In this document: positions 1-7,189 of the stretch, in pieces
How the letters are laid out: the number at the start of each line of letters is the position of its first letter
How positions within the stretch are numbered: position 1 is the stretch's first letter
Source of the DNA: Candidatus Bathyarchaeota archaeon
GTDB lineage: Archaea > Thermoproteota > Bathyarchaeia > 40CM-2-53-6 > RBG-13-38-9
NCBI GenBank assembly: GCA_023144075.1
Contig: JAGLGJ010000043.1
Span: 1-8,041 of the forward strand
DNA: 8,041 nt
Direction: 5' to 3'
Translations under genes and position numbers: made by a program
The notes under the pieces: model-generated
The model's input: only the letters and a program-made list of their open reading frames with translations
What the model was told of the DNA's origin: nothing
Databases searched by the model: none

Positions 1-1
1 T

Positions 2-49
2 GGTTCATATAGTTTAGATGAATACATTGATTTAAAAAAGAAGACTTGA
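2..49 (+). CDS. Possible 3' end of an upstream gene (partial)
   Basis: Only the second forward frame is open from the window edge. It reads GSYSLDEYIDLKKKT and stops at TGA (47-49). The other two forward frames stop at 10-12 (TAG) and 15-17 (TAG). The charged, lysine-rich end is typical of a protein C-terminus, but fifteen codons are too few to identify a family, and an open frame of this length can arise by chance. If real, the gene would end about 98 bp before purB and run in the same direction. Nothing in the sequence suggests a product. Confidence 0.3.
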   Translation, partial: GSYSLDEYIDLKKKT

Positions 50-115
50 ACAGAGGATACTCCCCAACCCGAATCCAAAACAATCGCTTAACGTATGTAG
101 AGTAGATCCCATAAA

Positions 116-130
116 CCATTTAAGAGTAAG
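116..130 (+). promoter_or_regulatory. Candidate archaeal TATA element of purB, placed for a leaderless transcript
   Basis: The stretch TTTAAGAG (119-126) resembles an archaeal TATA box. Its centre lies about 26 bp before the purB ATG, which is the usual distance from a TATA centre to the transcription start. Transcription would therefore begin at or next to the start codon. In agreement, no Shine-Dalgarno-like sequence is visible between 127 and 147. The same TTAAGAG core occurs in front of the solute-binding protein gene at 7283-7289. This is inferred from position and resemblance only. A second, weaker candidate is CTTAACG near 85-91. Confidence 0.42.
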
Positions 131-147
131 ATGTAATCAGTGCCTCT

Positions 148-1509
148 ATGCCGATTCTTCCAATAGATACCGGACGTTACGGAACATCAGAAATGCGTAG
201 GATCTTCGAAGAGGAGAGTAGACTTCAGAAAATATTAGATGTTGAGGCTGCAGTCGCATATGCACATGCTCAAGTTGGAAATGTTCCAAAGGAAGTAGCT
301 GAAGAAATAATAGAAAAAGCAAATATCCAATATGTAAAACTCGAAAAATGCAAAGAGATCGATAAAAAGATCAATCATGATCTCATGGCCATAGTTAAAG
401 CGTTAACAGAGGTTTGTTCCCCATCGGCATCAAGGTGGATTCATTTTGGCCTAACCAGTGCTGACGTTGAAGACACAGCATATGCTTTACAGTTCAAAGA
501 AGCTCTCAAGATTATACGATTGAGACTCATCGATCTTGAGAGAATTTTGATAGGTCGTGTAGAGAAATATCACAATACCTTGATGGTGGGGCGAACTCAT
601 GGTCAACATGTGAATGTGATAACTTTAGGTCTTAAGTTGGCAGTGTGGATGAGAGAGGTATCGAGACACTTACGAAGACTGGACCAAATGGAAGATAGAG
701 TTGTCACAGGGAAGATTATGGGAGTAATTGGAACAGGGTCGGGACTTGGCAAAAACGCAATTGAAATCCAGAATATCGCGTTGAAGAAGCTAGGATTGAA
801 ATCAGCTGATATGGTTACGCAGGTTATTCAAAGGGATTTGCATGCGGAGCTAGTGTCGACGTTGGTGTTGATTGGGTCAAGTTTGGACAAATTCGCGTTA
901 GAGATACGTAATCTCCAAAGGACCGAGATAATGGAGTTAATGGAGCCTTTCAAGAAAGACCGCCAAGTAGGAAGTTCTGCAATGCCTGCAAAGAGAAATC
1001 CTGTTAAATCGGAGAGAATCTGTAGCTTAGCGAAATTGATGAGAGGTCTTTTAATCCCTGTTTACGAAAACATTGCATTGTGGCATGAACGTGATCTTAC
1101 TAATTCAGCTAATGAACGTTTCATATTCTCAATGTCTTTCATTCTTCTTGATGATATGATTAATTCTATGAATAAAATCCTTGCAGGTTTAGTAGTCTTT
1201 CCTGATAACATGAAAAGGAATCTTGCTTTGACAGGAGGACTAAACCTTTCTGAAAATATTGTTAAAGCACTAGTCGAAAAAGGGATGGGGAGACAGGAAG
1301 CCCACGAGATTGTAAGGAATTGTTCAATGAAATCAATCACAAAAAAAATTCAATTCACTACAGCCTTAATGGAGGAAGAAAATATTTCAAAATTGATCTC
1401 ACAAAATGAAATTGAACAAGTGTTAGATAATTCAAAATATTTGGGAGTTACATCGAAGCTAATTAAAAATGCTCTTGCCACAACCAAGTTTGAATTAGAA
1501 AGTAATTAA
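148..1509 (+). CDS. purB: Adenylosuccinate lyase
   Basis: Fumarase/aspartase-superfamily enzyme of cytosolic purine synthesis. It cleaves SAICAR to AICAR plus fumarate and adenylosuccinate to AMP plus fumarate; the family is a homotetramer with active sites shared between subunits. At 453 residues it has normal length. Visible signatures are HDLMA (77-81), HFGLTSADVEDTA (99-111), and RTHGQH (149-154), whose His151 aligns with the family's general-acid histidine. The fumarate-lyase signature GSSAMPAKRNP (275-285) carries the flexible-loop serines 276/277, one of them the catalytic base. It fits the general pattern G-S-x2-M-x2-K-x-N, but the histidine commonly seen before KRNP is alanine here (A281). 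The ATG is the first start after the promoter and gives the expected MPILPIDTGRYG-like N-terminus. No other pur gene is adjacent, so it is probably transcribed alone. Its TAA shares bases with the stop of the converging gene. Identification is secure. Confidence 0.96.
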   Translation: MPILPIDTGRYGTSEMRRIFEEESRLQKILDVEAAVAYAHAQVGNVPKEVAEEIIEKANIQYVKLEKCKEIDKKINHDLMAIVKALTEVCSPSASRWIHFGLTSADVEDTAYALQFKEALKIIRLRLIDLERILIGRVEKYHNTLMVGRTHGQHVNVITLGLKLAVWMREVSRHLRRLDQMEDRVVTGKIMGVIGTGSGLGKNAIEIQNIALKKLGLKSADMVTQVIQRDLHAELVSTLVLIGSSLDKFALEIRNLQRTEIMELMEPFKKDRQVGSSAMPAKRNPVKSERICSLAKLMRGLLIPVYENIALWHERDLTNSANERFIFSMSFILLDDMINSMNKILAGLVVFPDNMKRNLALTGGLNLSENIVKALVEKGMGRQEAHEIVRNCSMKSITKKIQFTTALMEEENISKLISQNEIEQVLDNSKYLGVTSKLIKNALATTKFELESN

Positions 1510-2087
1510 CTAGTGTGAGTGTTAGTGGTAAGAGATAGTTTTGATCGATAACGTTTTCGAAAAATCAATACGCTAATCCCGACTATGGCTGCGCCTATAG
1601 AGAGTCCTATTATGAATAAATAAAATACGTTATCAATTGTAGAAGACTGATCTTCAATTGCGATAATGAAAAATTGCATTGTTATCTTATCTTTTCTAAT
1701 ATGTGCGATTATAGTTTGATATACTTCTCCTCCGCCAGAAATTATTATTTTTATTGGATGCCCTATCTCTTCGATCCATTGAACAGTAATTTTAACATGA
1801 TATTCAAGTGGGGGTTCAGACATTACTACGGTAATGTTTGTAGGGTCACTCAAAATCTCATACGGAATAGATTGGGTAGAAGTTGAATTTGCCTCAGGAA
1901 TTGTAACCAACACTTCACTGTCACTCATGAGTTCCCATGTAAGTATCTGAATACTGACCGGAGCTTTCAAACGCAATGGACCTACCCAAACAAGATCAGG
2001 AAAACTTGGAATTGTGCCATAAATAAACAAAATCTGACTGGAACATAGAATTGTGATGAGGGAAATTAATGCAAGTTGTCTTATCAA
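1506..2087 (-). CDS. Unrecognised single-pass membrane protein with exported N-terminal domain
   Basis: I do not recognise a family. The 193-residue product has a hydrophobic N-terminus (about 4-24, after Arg3) that looks like a Sec signal peptide. A roughly 130-residue outer domain follows, rich in Ile, Val, Thr and Pro, with alternating hydrophobic strands that suggest a beta-sandwich. Next come a strong transmembrane helix (about 154-176) and a basic tail beginning RKRYRSK, so the C-terminus should be cytoplasmic. Two N-glycosylation sequons (Asn67-Ser-Thr and Asn84-Ile-Thr) lie in the outer part. The start is TTG: an in-frame TAA lies immediately upstream (2088-2090), and the next Met (residue 54) would remove the signal peptide. 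No good ribosome-binding site is visible. The gene lies 78 bp after hel308 and may be co-transcribed, but nothing in it suggests a replication role. The stop overlaps that of purB tail to tail. Confidence 0.75.
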   Translation of the reverse strand: MIRQLALISLITILCSSQILFIYGTIPSFPDLVWVGPLRLKAPVSIQILTWELMSDSEVLVTIPEANSTSTQSIPYEILSDPTNITVVMSEPPLEYHVKITVQWIEEIGHPIKIIISGGGEVYQTIIAHIRKDKITMQFFIIAIEDQSSTIDNVFYLFIIGLSIGAAIVGISVLIFRKRYRSKLSLTTNTHTS

Positions 2088-2140
2088 TTATCTCAACTCA
2101 TCATTATTTTGTGCACGTTTGAGAGTATCCCAATTTGAAC

Positions 2141-2162
2141 CACACATTTCTTTCGGTGTGTG
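2141..2162 (-). other. Small stem-loop just after hel308
   Basis: CACACA (2141-2146) and TGTGTG (2157-2162) are perfect inverted repeats. They could form a 6-bp stem with a 10-base loop in leftward RNA, starting four bases after the hel308 stop codon. No clean U-tract follows, so it is not a convincing terminator. It could be an RNA-processing or stability element between hel308 and the downstream membrane-protein gene, or it could be chance. Confidence 0.25.
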
Positions 2163-2165
2163 CAA

Positions 2166-4352
2166 CTATTTTTGGGGTGCTGTTTCTTCTATTTGTTTTT
2201 TTATATTTTTTGCTAGTGTCGTTCCAATAGTGGGAACTGATACAAGAGACTTGAGAGGGGCTTTTCTGATATCGACAATTTTATGAAAACCAGCTTTATG
2301 TAACATTCTTGCACGGATTCTGCCTATGCCTTGGAGTCCGACTAGCTCAATCAATTCCTCTTTTATTCCATATTGAATTCTGAGACGTAGAATCGGAAAC
2401 TTTCTCATCAAATCTTTGTGTTGAAATAGTCTGGCAAGTTGATTCGAAGCAAAAATTAACCATTCAGCTGTCTGCGTTAATCTTAACAGATCTCCTGGTT
2501 CAACTTTATATTTTCCCAAAAGATCGTTCTCGGTAATCTCTTGAATCCAATCATTCATCACTGCAACGCATTTAATTTCTGAAATGAAGTCATCAAGATT
2601 TTGTTCATATGAATACATTGAATTCCATGGGTCAGGTTGTTTGTAAATAAGTTCGCTCGAATGTTCGCTTGCATAAGCAATTAGGTGCTCGCTTTCCTTA
2701 CCTCGAGGGTATAATTTAGGGGATAAATCAGGAGTATGCGAGACTAATTGAAGAATACTAATGTCAGTGAGTTTGTCAGGTCTATTATAAAGTCCGTCTC
2801 TAATGATGACCGCTGAGACCGGATCTATATAGAGTTCGGAGACTTTTCGACCGAATGGAGTGGCTAATAATTTGTCGGATTCCATAGTAACCATTTCTTC
2901 ATTAAAAAGGAATCTTAGAATTTTCCCAACTTTGCTTTGGAGCATTTTGAAATCATATTGTTGGGCATGAAAAGTTTGAGAAAAGAAGTCGTAAAGGGCT
3001 TCTTCTGTATAGGCAAATCCCGTTGCAATGGTTGAAAGGACGTGAGGTCTTAAAACATTCTCAATTGAGAGTTTTGACCATATTTTCTCAGGTTCTGAGC
3101 GTACATACTTCTCCATTAATTGTTCTTGTTCAACCGATGTCTTTGCGATAAGAATCGATTCTCCGACCTTGTCATATTTGGGTCGTCCCGCTCTGCCTGA
3201 CAATTGTTTATATTCTAAAACGGATATCTCTTCACTCCAAGATTTTGGGTCATATCTTCTATAGTTACTTATGAGAACAGCTCTTGCAGGCAAATTTACT
3301 CCTGCTGCTAGAGTTGGAGTTGAAGATAAGATCTTAATCTTTCCATCTTTGAATGATTCTTCAATTAATCTCCTATGTGATGCATCCAAGCCGGCATGAT
3401 GAAATGCGGTCCCACATTTTACCTGTTCGGCCAGTGTTTCACTTAATCCCGTTCTTTCTCCTGAGGTCAATATTTTGTCCGCTAATGTTTTAAGATCTTT
3501 TTCTAGGTTCGTTGAGATTTTGCGAGAGAGCACTCTTGAAATATTTCTTCCATGACTTACTGCATCACGTCTAGTTTGTGTAAATATGAGTGCCTGTCCA
3601 CCTTGCTTGATTATATCTAGTGCAATATCAATGACTGGTTTTTTGGTATCCCCTAAAATTCTTCTTGCTGAACCATCTTTGAACTGTATCTCTCCATCAT
3701 GAAAGACGCCCTCTCTAAGAGGAACAGGTCTCCACTCAGTTGTGATGGGTATTCCCTTTATCCACTTTGAGACTTCATCTGCATTTTTTACGGTAGCACT
3801 CAATAGGAGAAATTGTGCGTTAGGATTTAGTTTCATGAGTTTTGTGAGTGTGACTTCTAGTGTAGGGCCTCTACTTTGATCTGTTAAAAGATGTATCTCG
3901 TCAGCCACAATAGTGTCGATCTCCTGCATCCAAGGTGCTTTGTGTCTTAGTAGGCTGTCTGCTTTTTCATTTGTTGAAATAATTATGTCGTATTTGCCGA
4001 GCCATTCGTCTGTCCTGTCATAATCGCCAGTTGAGACTGTGATCTCTAGTTTATCACCGTTAGATTTAGTTAGTTCTCGATATTTTTTAAATTCTTCATA
4101 TTTTTCATTTGCTAAGGCTCTTAGTGGTGTAAGATAGATGCTTTTTGTATCATTTTCAAGTATGTTTTTTAAAATACAGAGTTCTGCAACAAGCGTTTTT
4201 CCGCTTGCAGTCGGACTCGCTAGAACAACGTTTTTCCTATTTAATACTCCAGCAGTGATCGCTTCTTCCTGTGGAGGATACAGCTGATCATACCCGTTTT
4301 GTATAATTACTCTTTTAATTTGTTCAGGAATGTTTAGCTCATTTATTCTCAA
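2166..4352 (-). CDS. hel308: Hel308-type ATP-dependent DNA helicase (Ski2-like, SF2)
   Basis: 3'-to-5' superfamily 2 DNA helicase of archaea that acts on stalled or branched forks and in recombination repair. The 728 residues match the family's usual length. Motifs in order: Q-motif YPPQEEAI (25-32); Walker A ASPTASGKT (45-53), with the TASGKT form common in Hel308; Ia TPLRALANEK (75-84); DEIH box (151-154); SAT (185-187); motif IV ALIFTQTRRD (254-263); motif V TPTLAAGVNLPARAV (345-359); motif VI QLSGRAGR (383-390). Winged-helix and ratchet regions follow. The C-terminus has helix-hairpin-helix character (about 669-722) and includes RIRARMLHKAGF (678-689), resembling the RAR motif of known Hel308 proteins. 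The start is TTG at 4352, supported by the family-like N-terminus (MRINELNIPE), an in-frame upstream stop and GGAAG seven bases before it. There is no intein. The gene is 65 bp downstream of mcm and likely in its operon. Archaeal Lhr or other Ski2-like helicases are less likely given the C-terminal domain. Confidence 0.95.
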   Translation of the reverse strand: MRINELNIPEQIKRVIIQNGYDQLYPPQEEAITAGVLNRKNVVLASPTASGKTLVAELCILKNILENDTKSIYLTPLRALANEKYEEFKKYRELTKSNGDKLEITVSTGDYDRTDEWLGKYDIIISTNEKADSLLRHKAPWMQEIDTIVADEIHLLTDQSRGPTLEVTLTKLMKLNPNAQFLLLSATVKNADEVSKWIKGIPITTEWRPVPLREGVFHDGEIQFKDGSARRILGDTKKPVIDIALDIIKQGGQALIFTQTRRDAVSHGRNISRVLSRKISTNLEKDLKTLADKILTSGERTGLSETLAEQVKCGTAFHHAGLDASHRRLIEESFKDGKIKILSSTPTLAAGVNLPARAVLISNYRRYDPKSWSEEISVLEYKQLSGRAGRPKYDKVGESILIAKTSVEQEQLMEKYVRSEPEKIWSKLSIENVLRPHVLSTIATGFAYTEEALYDFFSQTFHAQQYDFKMLQSKVGKILRFLFNEEMVTMESDKLLATPFGRKVSELYIDPVSAVIIRDGLYNRPDKLTDISILQLVSHTPDLSPKLYPRGKESEHLIAYASEHSSELIYKQPDPWNSMYSYEQNLDDFISEIKCVAVMNDWIQEITENDLLGKYKVEPGDLLRLTQTAEWLIFASNQLARLFQHKDLMRKFPILRLRIQYGIKEELIELVGLQGIGRIRARMLHKAGFHKIVDIRKAPLKSLVSVPTIGTTLAKNIKKQIEETAPQK

Positions 4353-4359
4353 TATGTTT

Positions 4360-4364
4360 CTTCC
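4360..4364 (-). promoter_or_regulatory. Ribosome-binding site supporting the TTG start of hel308
   Basis: On the minus strand GGAAG lies seven bases before the TTG at 4352-4350 and can pair partly with the CCUCC end of 16S rRNA. It sits in the 65-bp mcm-hel308 spacer, so hel308 can be translated independently of mcm. The site matters because it helps fix a non-ATG start. Confidence 0.5.
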
Positions 4365-4417
4365 GAGCCTTGTTGGATAGAAAGGAGAGTCTTCAGATGG
4401 TTATTAATAGTGGTGGT

Positions 4418-6472
4418 TTAGCCTGAACCACTGCCTGTTCTTTTTACCTTGCCATCTTCGGGTGAATAAATAACGCCTTCTCTGCTGAGACGTCCAACAA
4501 GCATTCTGGCCTGATCTTCAGTCATGTCCTTTTTCTCTTGAAGAGTCTCGTATAGTTTGGATTCTTCTACCATGCCAGTTTCTTGCTCCATCTCAGTTAT
4601 GAGGTCAAGGACATCTTTCATTTTATCGACTAAACTCTTTGGCTTGCCAGTCATTATGACGTCGATATCCATTCTTCCAGTGCTCGTGTCTATTCCAACA
4701 TCCTGCAATGATACTGACATCAATCTGATCACTGCTCTAGCATCTTCCATTGTAACTTCTTTTCTAAGATATGCTTTCGCTCTTGCCTCGCTTAACCTAA
4801 TTAGAGCCTCTAACTGACGTGGAGTAATTGCGATAGGAGATTCAGCAGAACCTGAACCAGCTCTCATTTTCAAATAGAAATCTTTGAGTTCGTTCGCTGC
4901 TTCGTTAGAGATGGTAATGTCAAGTTTTTTTGCATAACTGATATACTTTCTTAAAAGTTCAGGGGGAAGAGGTGCCTCTTCTTGAGTTGAATGAAGTCGA
5001 TGGAGCGTTAATATGTGTTCTGACATTTTACTGTCGATTTCACTTTCAGGGATATCTCTCATGACGAAAATCAGATCGAATCTGGAGAGTATAGTGACTG
5101 GCAGACTTATGTTCTCACCTATGTTGCGGTAAGGATCATATCGGCCCAGAGCTGGATTTGCGGCTGCAATTATTGAGTCTCTTGCGTTCAAGGTAGCAAC
5201 AATTCCGCCTTTGGCGATGCTAATTGTTTGTTGTTCCATGGCTTCATGAATGGCAACTCTGTCGTCAGGTCTCATTTTGTCAATTTCATCAATTGCGCAG
5301 ACGCCTCTATCCGCTAGGACAAGTGCGCCTGCCTCTAGAATCATGCCGCCAGTTTTATCTCTGACTACGGCGGCAGTCAAACCTGCTGCTGTCGAACCTC
5401 TTCCACTCGTATACAAACCTCTAGGAGCGACCCTTGATACGTATTGTAGGAGTTGGCTTTTAGCTGTGCCAGGGTCCCCTACTAACAGTATGTTGACATC
5501 ACCTCTGATTGTTATCCCGTCTGGAAGTTTCTTTGGCATGCCACCGAATAACAGGTATAGAATAGCTTCTTTCATGTCGTCATATCCGTATATTGAAGGT
5601 GCGACCGACATGATCAACTTACGATGTATCCAAGGGTCTTTTGATAGTTCAAGAATTTTTTCTTCTTCTTCAGGACTAATCTCCATGACTTCGACTTCTT
5701 TACCTGATATTTGAAGATAATTTGCATCCATGTAAAGACTGAAGGTTCTTAGTTTCCCTCTCCTGCCTACAAATTCTTGTTCAGCTCTTACTATGCCTGT
5801 GACGGTTATTCTGTCGCCTGGTCTTGCTGTATCCGATAAATCTTCGAGCACTTTAATATCCATAGAACGTGGTAATTGTCCTGGCGGGAGATCTTCTGGG
5901 CGTTCTTGAAGTCTCATTTCTTGCGAGTTTATGTATGTTGATTCCTCTTCTTTAAAGTCAAGGAATTTGCTTCTGCAACCAGGTCTGGTGCAGGAGTCTG
6001 GTCCCTGCATAAATAGTCCTTTTTGATCGACTCTAATTTTGGCTCCACATCTTTTACATTCAAAGGTTGCTTTTGTAAGGTATGGTTTTACTTGGGCTGC
6101 TCTGACAATTATTCCATCTACTGACACTAATCTTCCTAGATTTTGAGAGCCTACTTCTCGAAGAGATATTCGTTCATGAAGCCCTCGGAATCGAGCTATG
6201 AAGTTTTTAGTAACTTCAGCATATGCTGGATCCTCTATCTTCGTTTGCGCCCAGATTGCTCTATTGGCATAATCGAGATACTCATCTGGTTTTCCGATTA
6301 GGTCTCTGGCAAATTGTGGATCGAATGAATACAGATCCTCAAAGTCTACATCTAATGCTCGGGTGTCTGAGGATGCCATCTGAGATAATTTTTGTCTATA
6401 CTTCTCTTTGGACCCGAACTTGAAATCTTTCAGAAATTTTTGAAATCTCTGTTCTGGGCTTTCTTCGCTCAT
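4418..6472 (-). CDS. mcm: MCM replicative DNA helicase
   Basis: Minichromosome maintenance helicase, the hexameric motor that unwinds DNA at archaeal forks together with GINS and a Cdc45/RecJ-like protein. The 684 residues are full length. The N-terminal half holds the OB/Zn region, with zinc ligands C139, C142, C161 and C166 (CxxC and Cx4C), and an N-terminal beta-hairpin around 230-250. The AAA+ half shows Walker A GDPGTAKS (332-339), the presensor-1 hairpin near K421, Walker B CAIDEIDKM (392-400, D395/E396), sensor 1 Asn439 in AAANP, arginine finger LSRFD (R464) and sensor 2 R552 in TPRQLE. A C-terminal winged helix spans about 613-680. Every catalytic residue expected is present and there is no intein at the P-loop. 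The ATG overlaps the gins23 stop by four bases (ATGA), with GAGG shortly upstream inside gins23, so translation of the two is probably coupled. Identification is secure. Confidence 0.98.
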   Translation of the reverse strand: MSEESPEQRFQKFLKDFKFGSKEKYRQKLSQMASSDTRALDVDFEDLYSFDPQFARDLIGKPDEYLDYANRAIWAQTKIEDPAYAEVTKNFIARFRGLHERISLREVGSQNLGRLVSVDGIIVRAAQVKPYLTKATFECKRCGAKIRVDQKGLFMQGPDSCTRPGCRSKFLDFKEEESTYINSQEMRLQERPEDLPPGQLPRSMDIKVLEDLSDTARPGDRITVTGIVRAEQEFVGRRGKLRTFSLYMDANYLQISGKEVEVMEISPEEEEKILELSKDPWIHRKLIMSVAPSIYGYDDMKEAILYLLFGGMPKKLPDGITIRGDVNILLVGDPGTAKSQLLQYVSRVAPRGLYTSGRGSTAAGLTAAVVRDKTGGMILEAGALVLADRGVCAIDEIDKMRPDDRVAIHEAMEQQTISIAKGGIVATLNARDSIIAAANPALGRYDPYRNIGENISLPVTILSRFDLIFVMRDIPESEIDSKMSEHILTLHRLHSTQEEAPLPPELLRKYISYAKKLDITISNEAANELKDFYLKMRAGSGSAESPIAITPRQLEALIRLSEARAKAYLRKEVTMEDARAVIRLMSVSLQDVGIDTSTGRMDIDVIMTGKPKSLVDKMKDVLDLITEMEQETGMVEESKLYETLQEKKDMTEDQARMLVGRLSREGVIYSPEDGKVKRTGSGSG

Positions 6473-7017
6473 TCTTCGTCCTCTAGATTTAGAATTTTAT
6501 TTTTCCATTCATTGATTATTGGGCTCAGATCATTATAGAGTCTTCTTTCATCAACAGCCATTTTCCGAATAGTAGTGTCAGTTATCGAAGGGTTGGTTGC
6601 AAGGTATACTATCTTGTGTAAACGACAATTGATGATGTCTTTTGACTGACTAAGAGCCTTTTCGAAAAGGGCCTTTTGTGATGGGTCTTGATCCTTTTTC
6701 TTCGAAAGTTCATACAATAGTTCTCTGAGTTTATTATAGAAATCATGATCGAGTGGGGGTAACTCTCTGGATTCTGGAATGGATTCTCGCCAATGTATTT
6801 TTGCGAGATCGGGAATTTCCAGAGGTTTCTCATCAAGGATTTTCACCGTTCGGTTCTTAGTTAATTCTCTGGCTAACCAGCGTGGAATTTCAATCTCGTC
6901 TCCATCCTTAAATGGTCCAAAAGTCTTACCGCTGAAAAATAGTTCAGGAGTCCCACGTAAGACTCTTGCCTTTATCATGCTTGATTCGTAATCTGTCTCA
7001 AAGTCATTGATTGACAA
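6469..7017 (-). CDS. gins23: GINS complex subunit, Gins23 type (Psf2/Psf3-like)
   Basis: Subunit of the archaeal GINS tetramer, which binds MCM and Cdc45/RecJ to form the active replicative helicase. The 182-residue product has a small beta-rich B domain first (about 14-60, with FGPFKDGDEIEIPRWLA at 33-49, the recognisable GINS B-domain pattern). A helical A domain follows (about 85-176). B-then-A order is that of Psf2/Psf3 and archaeal Gins23; Gins51 has the reverse order. Position directly before mcm matches the gins23-mcm pair known from Sulfolobus, where Gins23 contacts MCM. The TTG start is the first possible after an in-frame TGA four codons upstream; a weak GTGAT-like site lies just ahead of it. 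An ATG at codon 14 would remove an acidic leader and still keep the whole B domain, so the true start is uncertain. The C-terminus is acidic (LEDEE). The sequence is divergent, as usual for this family, and the assignment rests on domain order plus context. Confidence 0.88.
   Translation of the reverse strand: MSINDFETDYESSMIKARVLRGTPELFFSGKTFGPFKDGDEIEIPRWLARELTKNRTVKILDEKPLEIPDLAKIHWRESIPESRELPPLDHDFYNKLRELLYELSKKKDQDPSQKALFEKALSQSKDIINCRLHKIVYLATNPSITDTTIRKMAVDERRLYNDLSPIINEWKNKILNLEDEE
6480..6483 (-). promoter_or_regulatory. Ribosome-binding site of mcm inside the gins23 3' end
   Basis: GAGG on the minus strand lies seven bases before the mcm ATG (6472-6470), within the last codons of gins23. 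With the ATGA stop/start overlap it supports coupled translation of Gins23 and MCM from one message. Confidence 0.55.
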
Positions 7018-7091
7018 GTTGGAATCACATCAAATACCTTTCAAGAGTTCCCGTAAACAGACAATGAAATAAAGATTGATAATCTCCATTA

Positions 7092-7104
7092 CTCATAAAA
7101 ATTT
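7092..7104 (-). promoter_or_regulatory. Weak candidate TATA element for the gins23-mcm-hel308 unit
   Basis: On the minus strand AAATTTTTATGAG is TATA-like and would place transcription start near 7070, giving a leader of roughly 55 bases before the gins23 TTG. A second candidate (CTTTATTT, about 7067-7075) would give a leader of about 28 bases. I cannot choose between them, and the AT-rich background makes either easy to obtain by chance. Confidence 0.22.
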
Positions 7105-7189
7105 GTCAGACACATATTTTAGGCATTTAATCTATCAGATTCGTCTATTCTGTATATTCGTGTATAATAGAGGTTTAACAATTCTTTGG

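Noticed and set aside
1062..1340. Minus-strand open frame of 92 codons
   Set aside because: It lies wholly opposite purB, whose motifs are intact, and its translation shows no recognisable domain. It is a shadow frame.
1674..2286. Two plus-strand open frames (70 and 77 codons) opposite the membrane protein and the hel308 3' end
   Set aside because: They have no ribosome-binding site, an aromatic- and Cys-rich composition unlike the neighbouring proteins, and overlap with better-supported genes.
5250..5714. Plus-strand open frame of 154 codons
   Set aside because: It is antisense to the MCM AAA+ core and its Ser/Pro/Ala/Leu-rich translation is a by-product of conserved mcm codons.
4418..6472. 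Possible intein in MCM or Hel308, both frequent intein hosts in archaea
   Set aside because: The Walker A and other motifs are continuous, both proteins have normal length, and no splicing motifs are present.
6657..6670. Perfect 14-bp palindrome CCTTTTCGAAAAGG
   Set aside because: It lies within gins23 codons for the Lys-Ala-Leu-Phe-Glu-Lys-Ala-Leu segment (115-122), and the symmetry is explained by those codons. It is not near a start, stop or promoter.
6816..6825. Second ORB-like sequence TTTCCAGAGG
   Set aside because: It is inside gins23 coding sequence (Pro-Leu-Glu-Ile) and departs from the dyad core at the key central and right-arm bases.
7048..7060. TTCCCGTAAAC as a degenerate mini-ORB near the gins23 start
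   Set aside because: It needs a substitution and a two-base deletion to fit the consensus, so it is no better than chance in this region.
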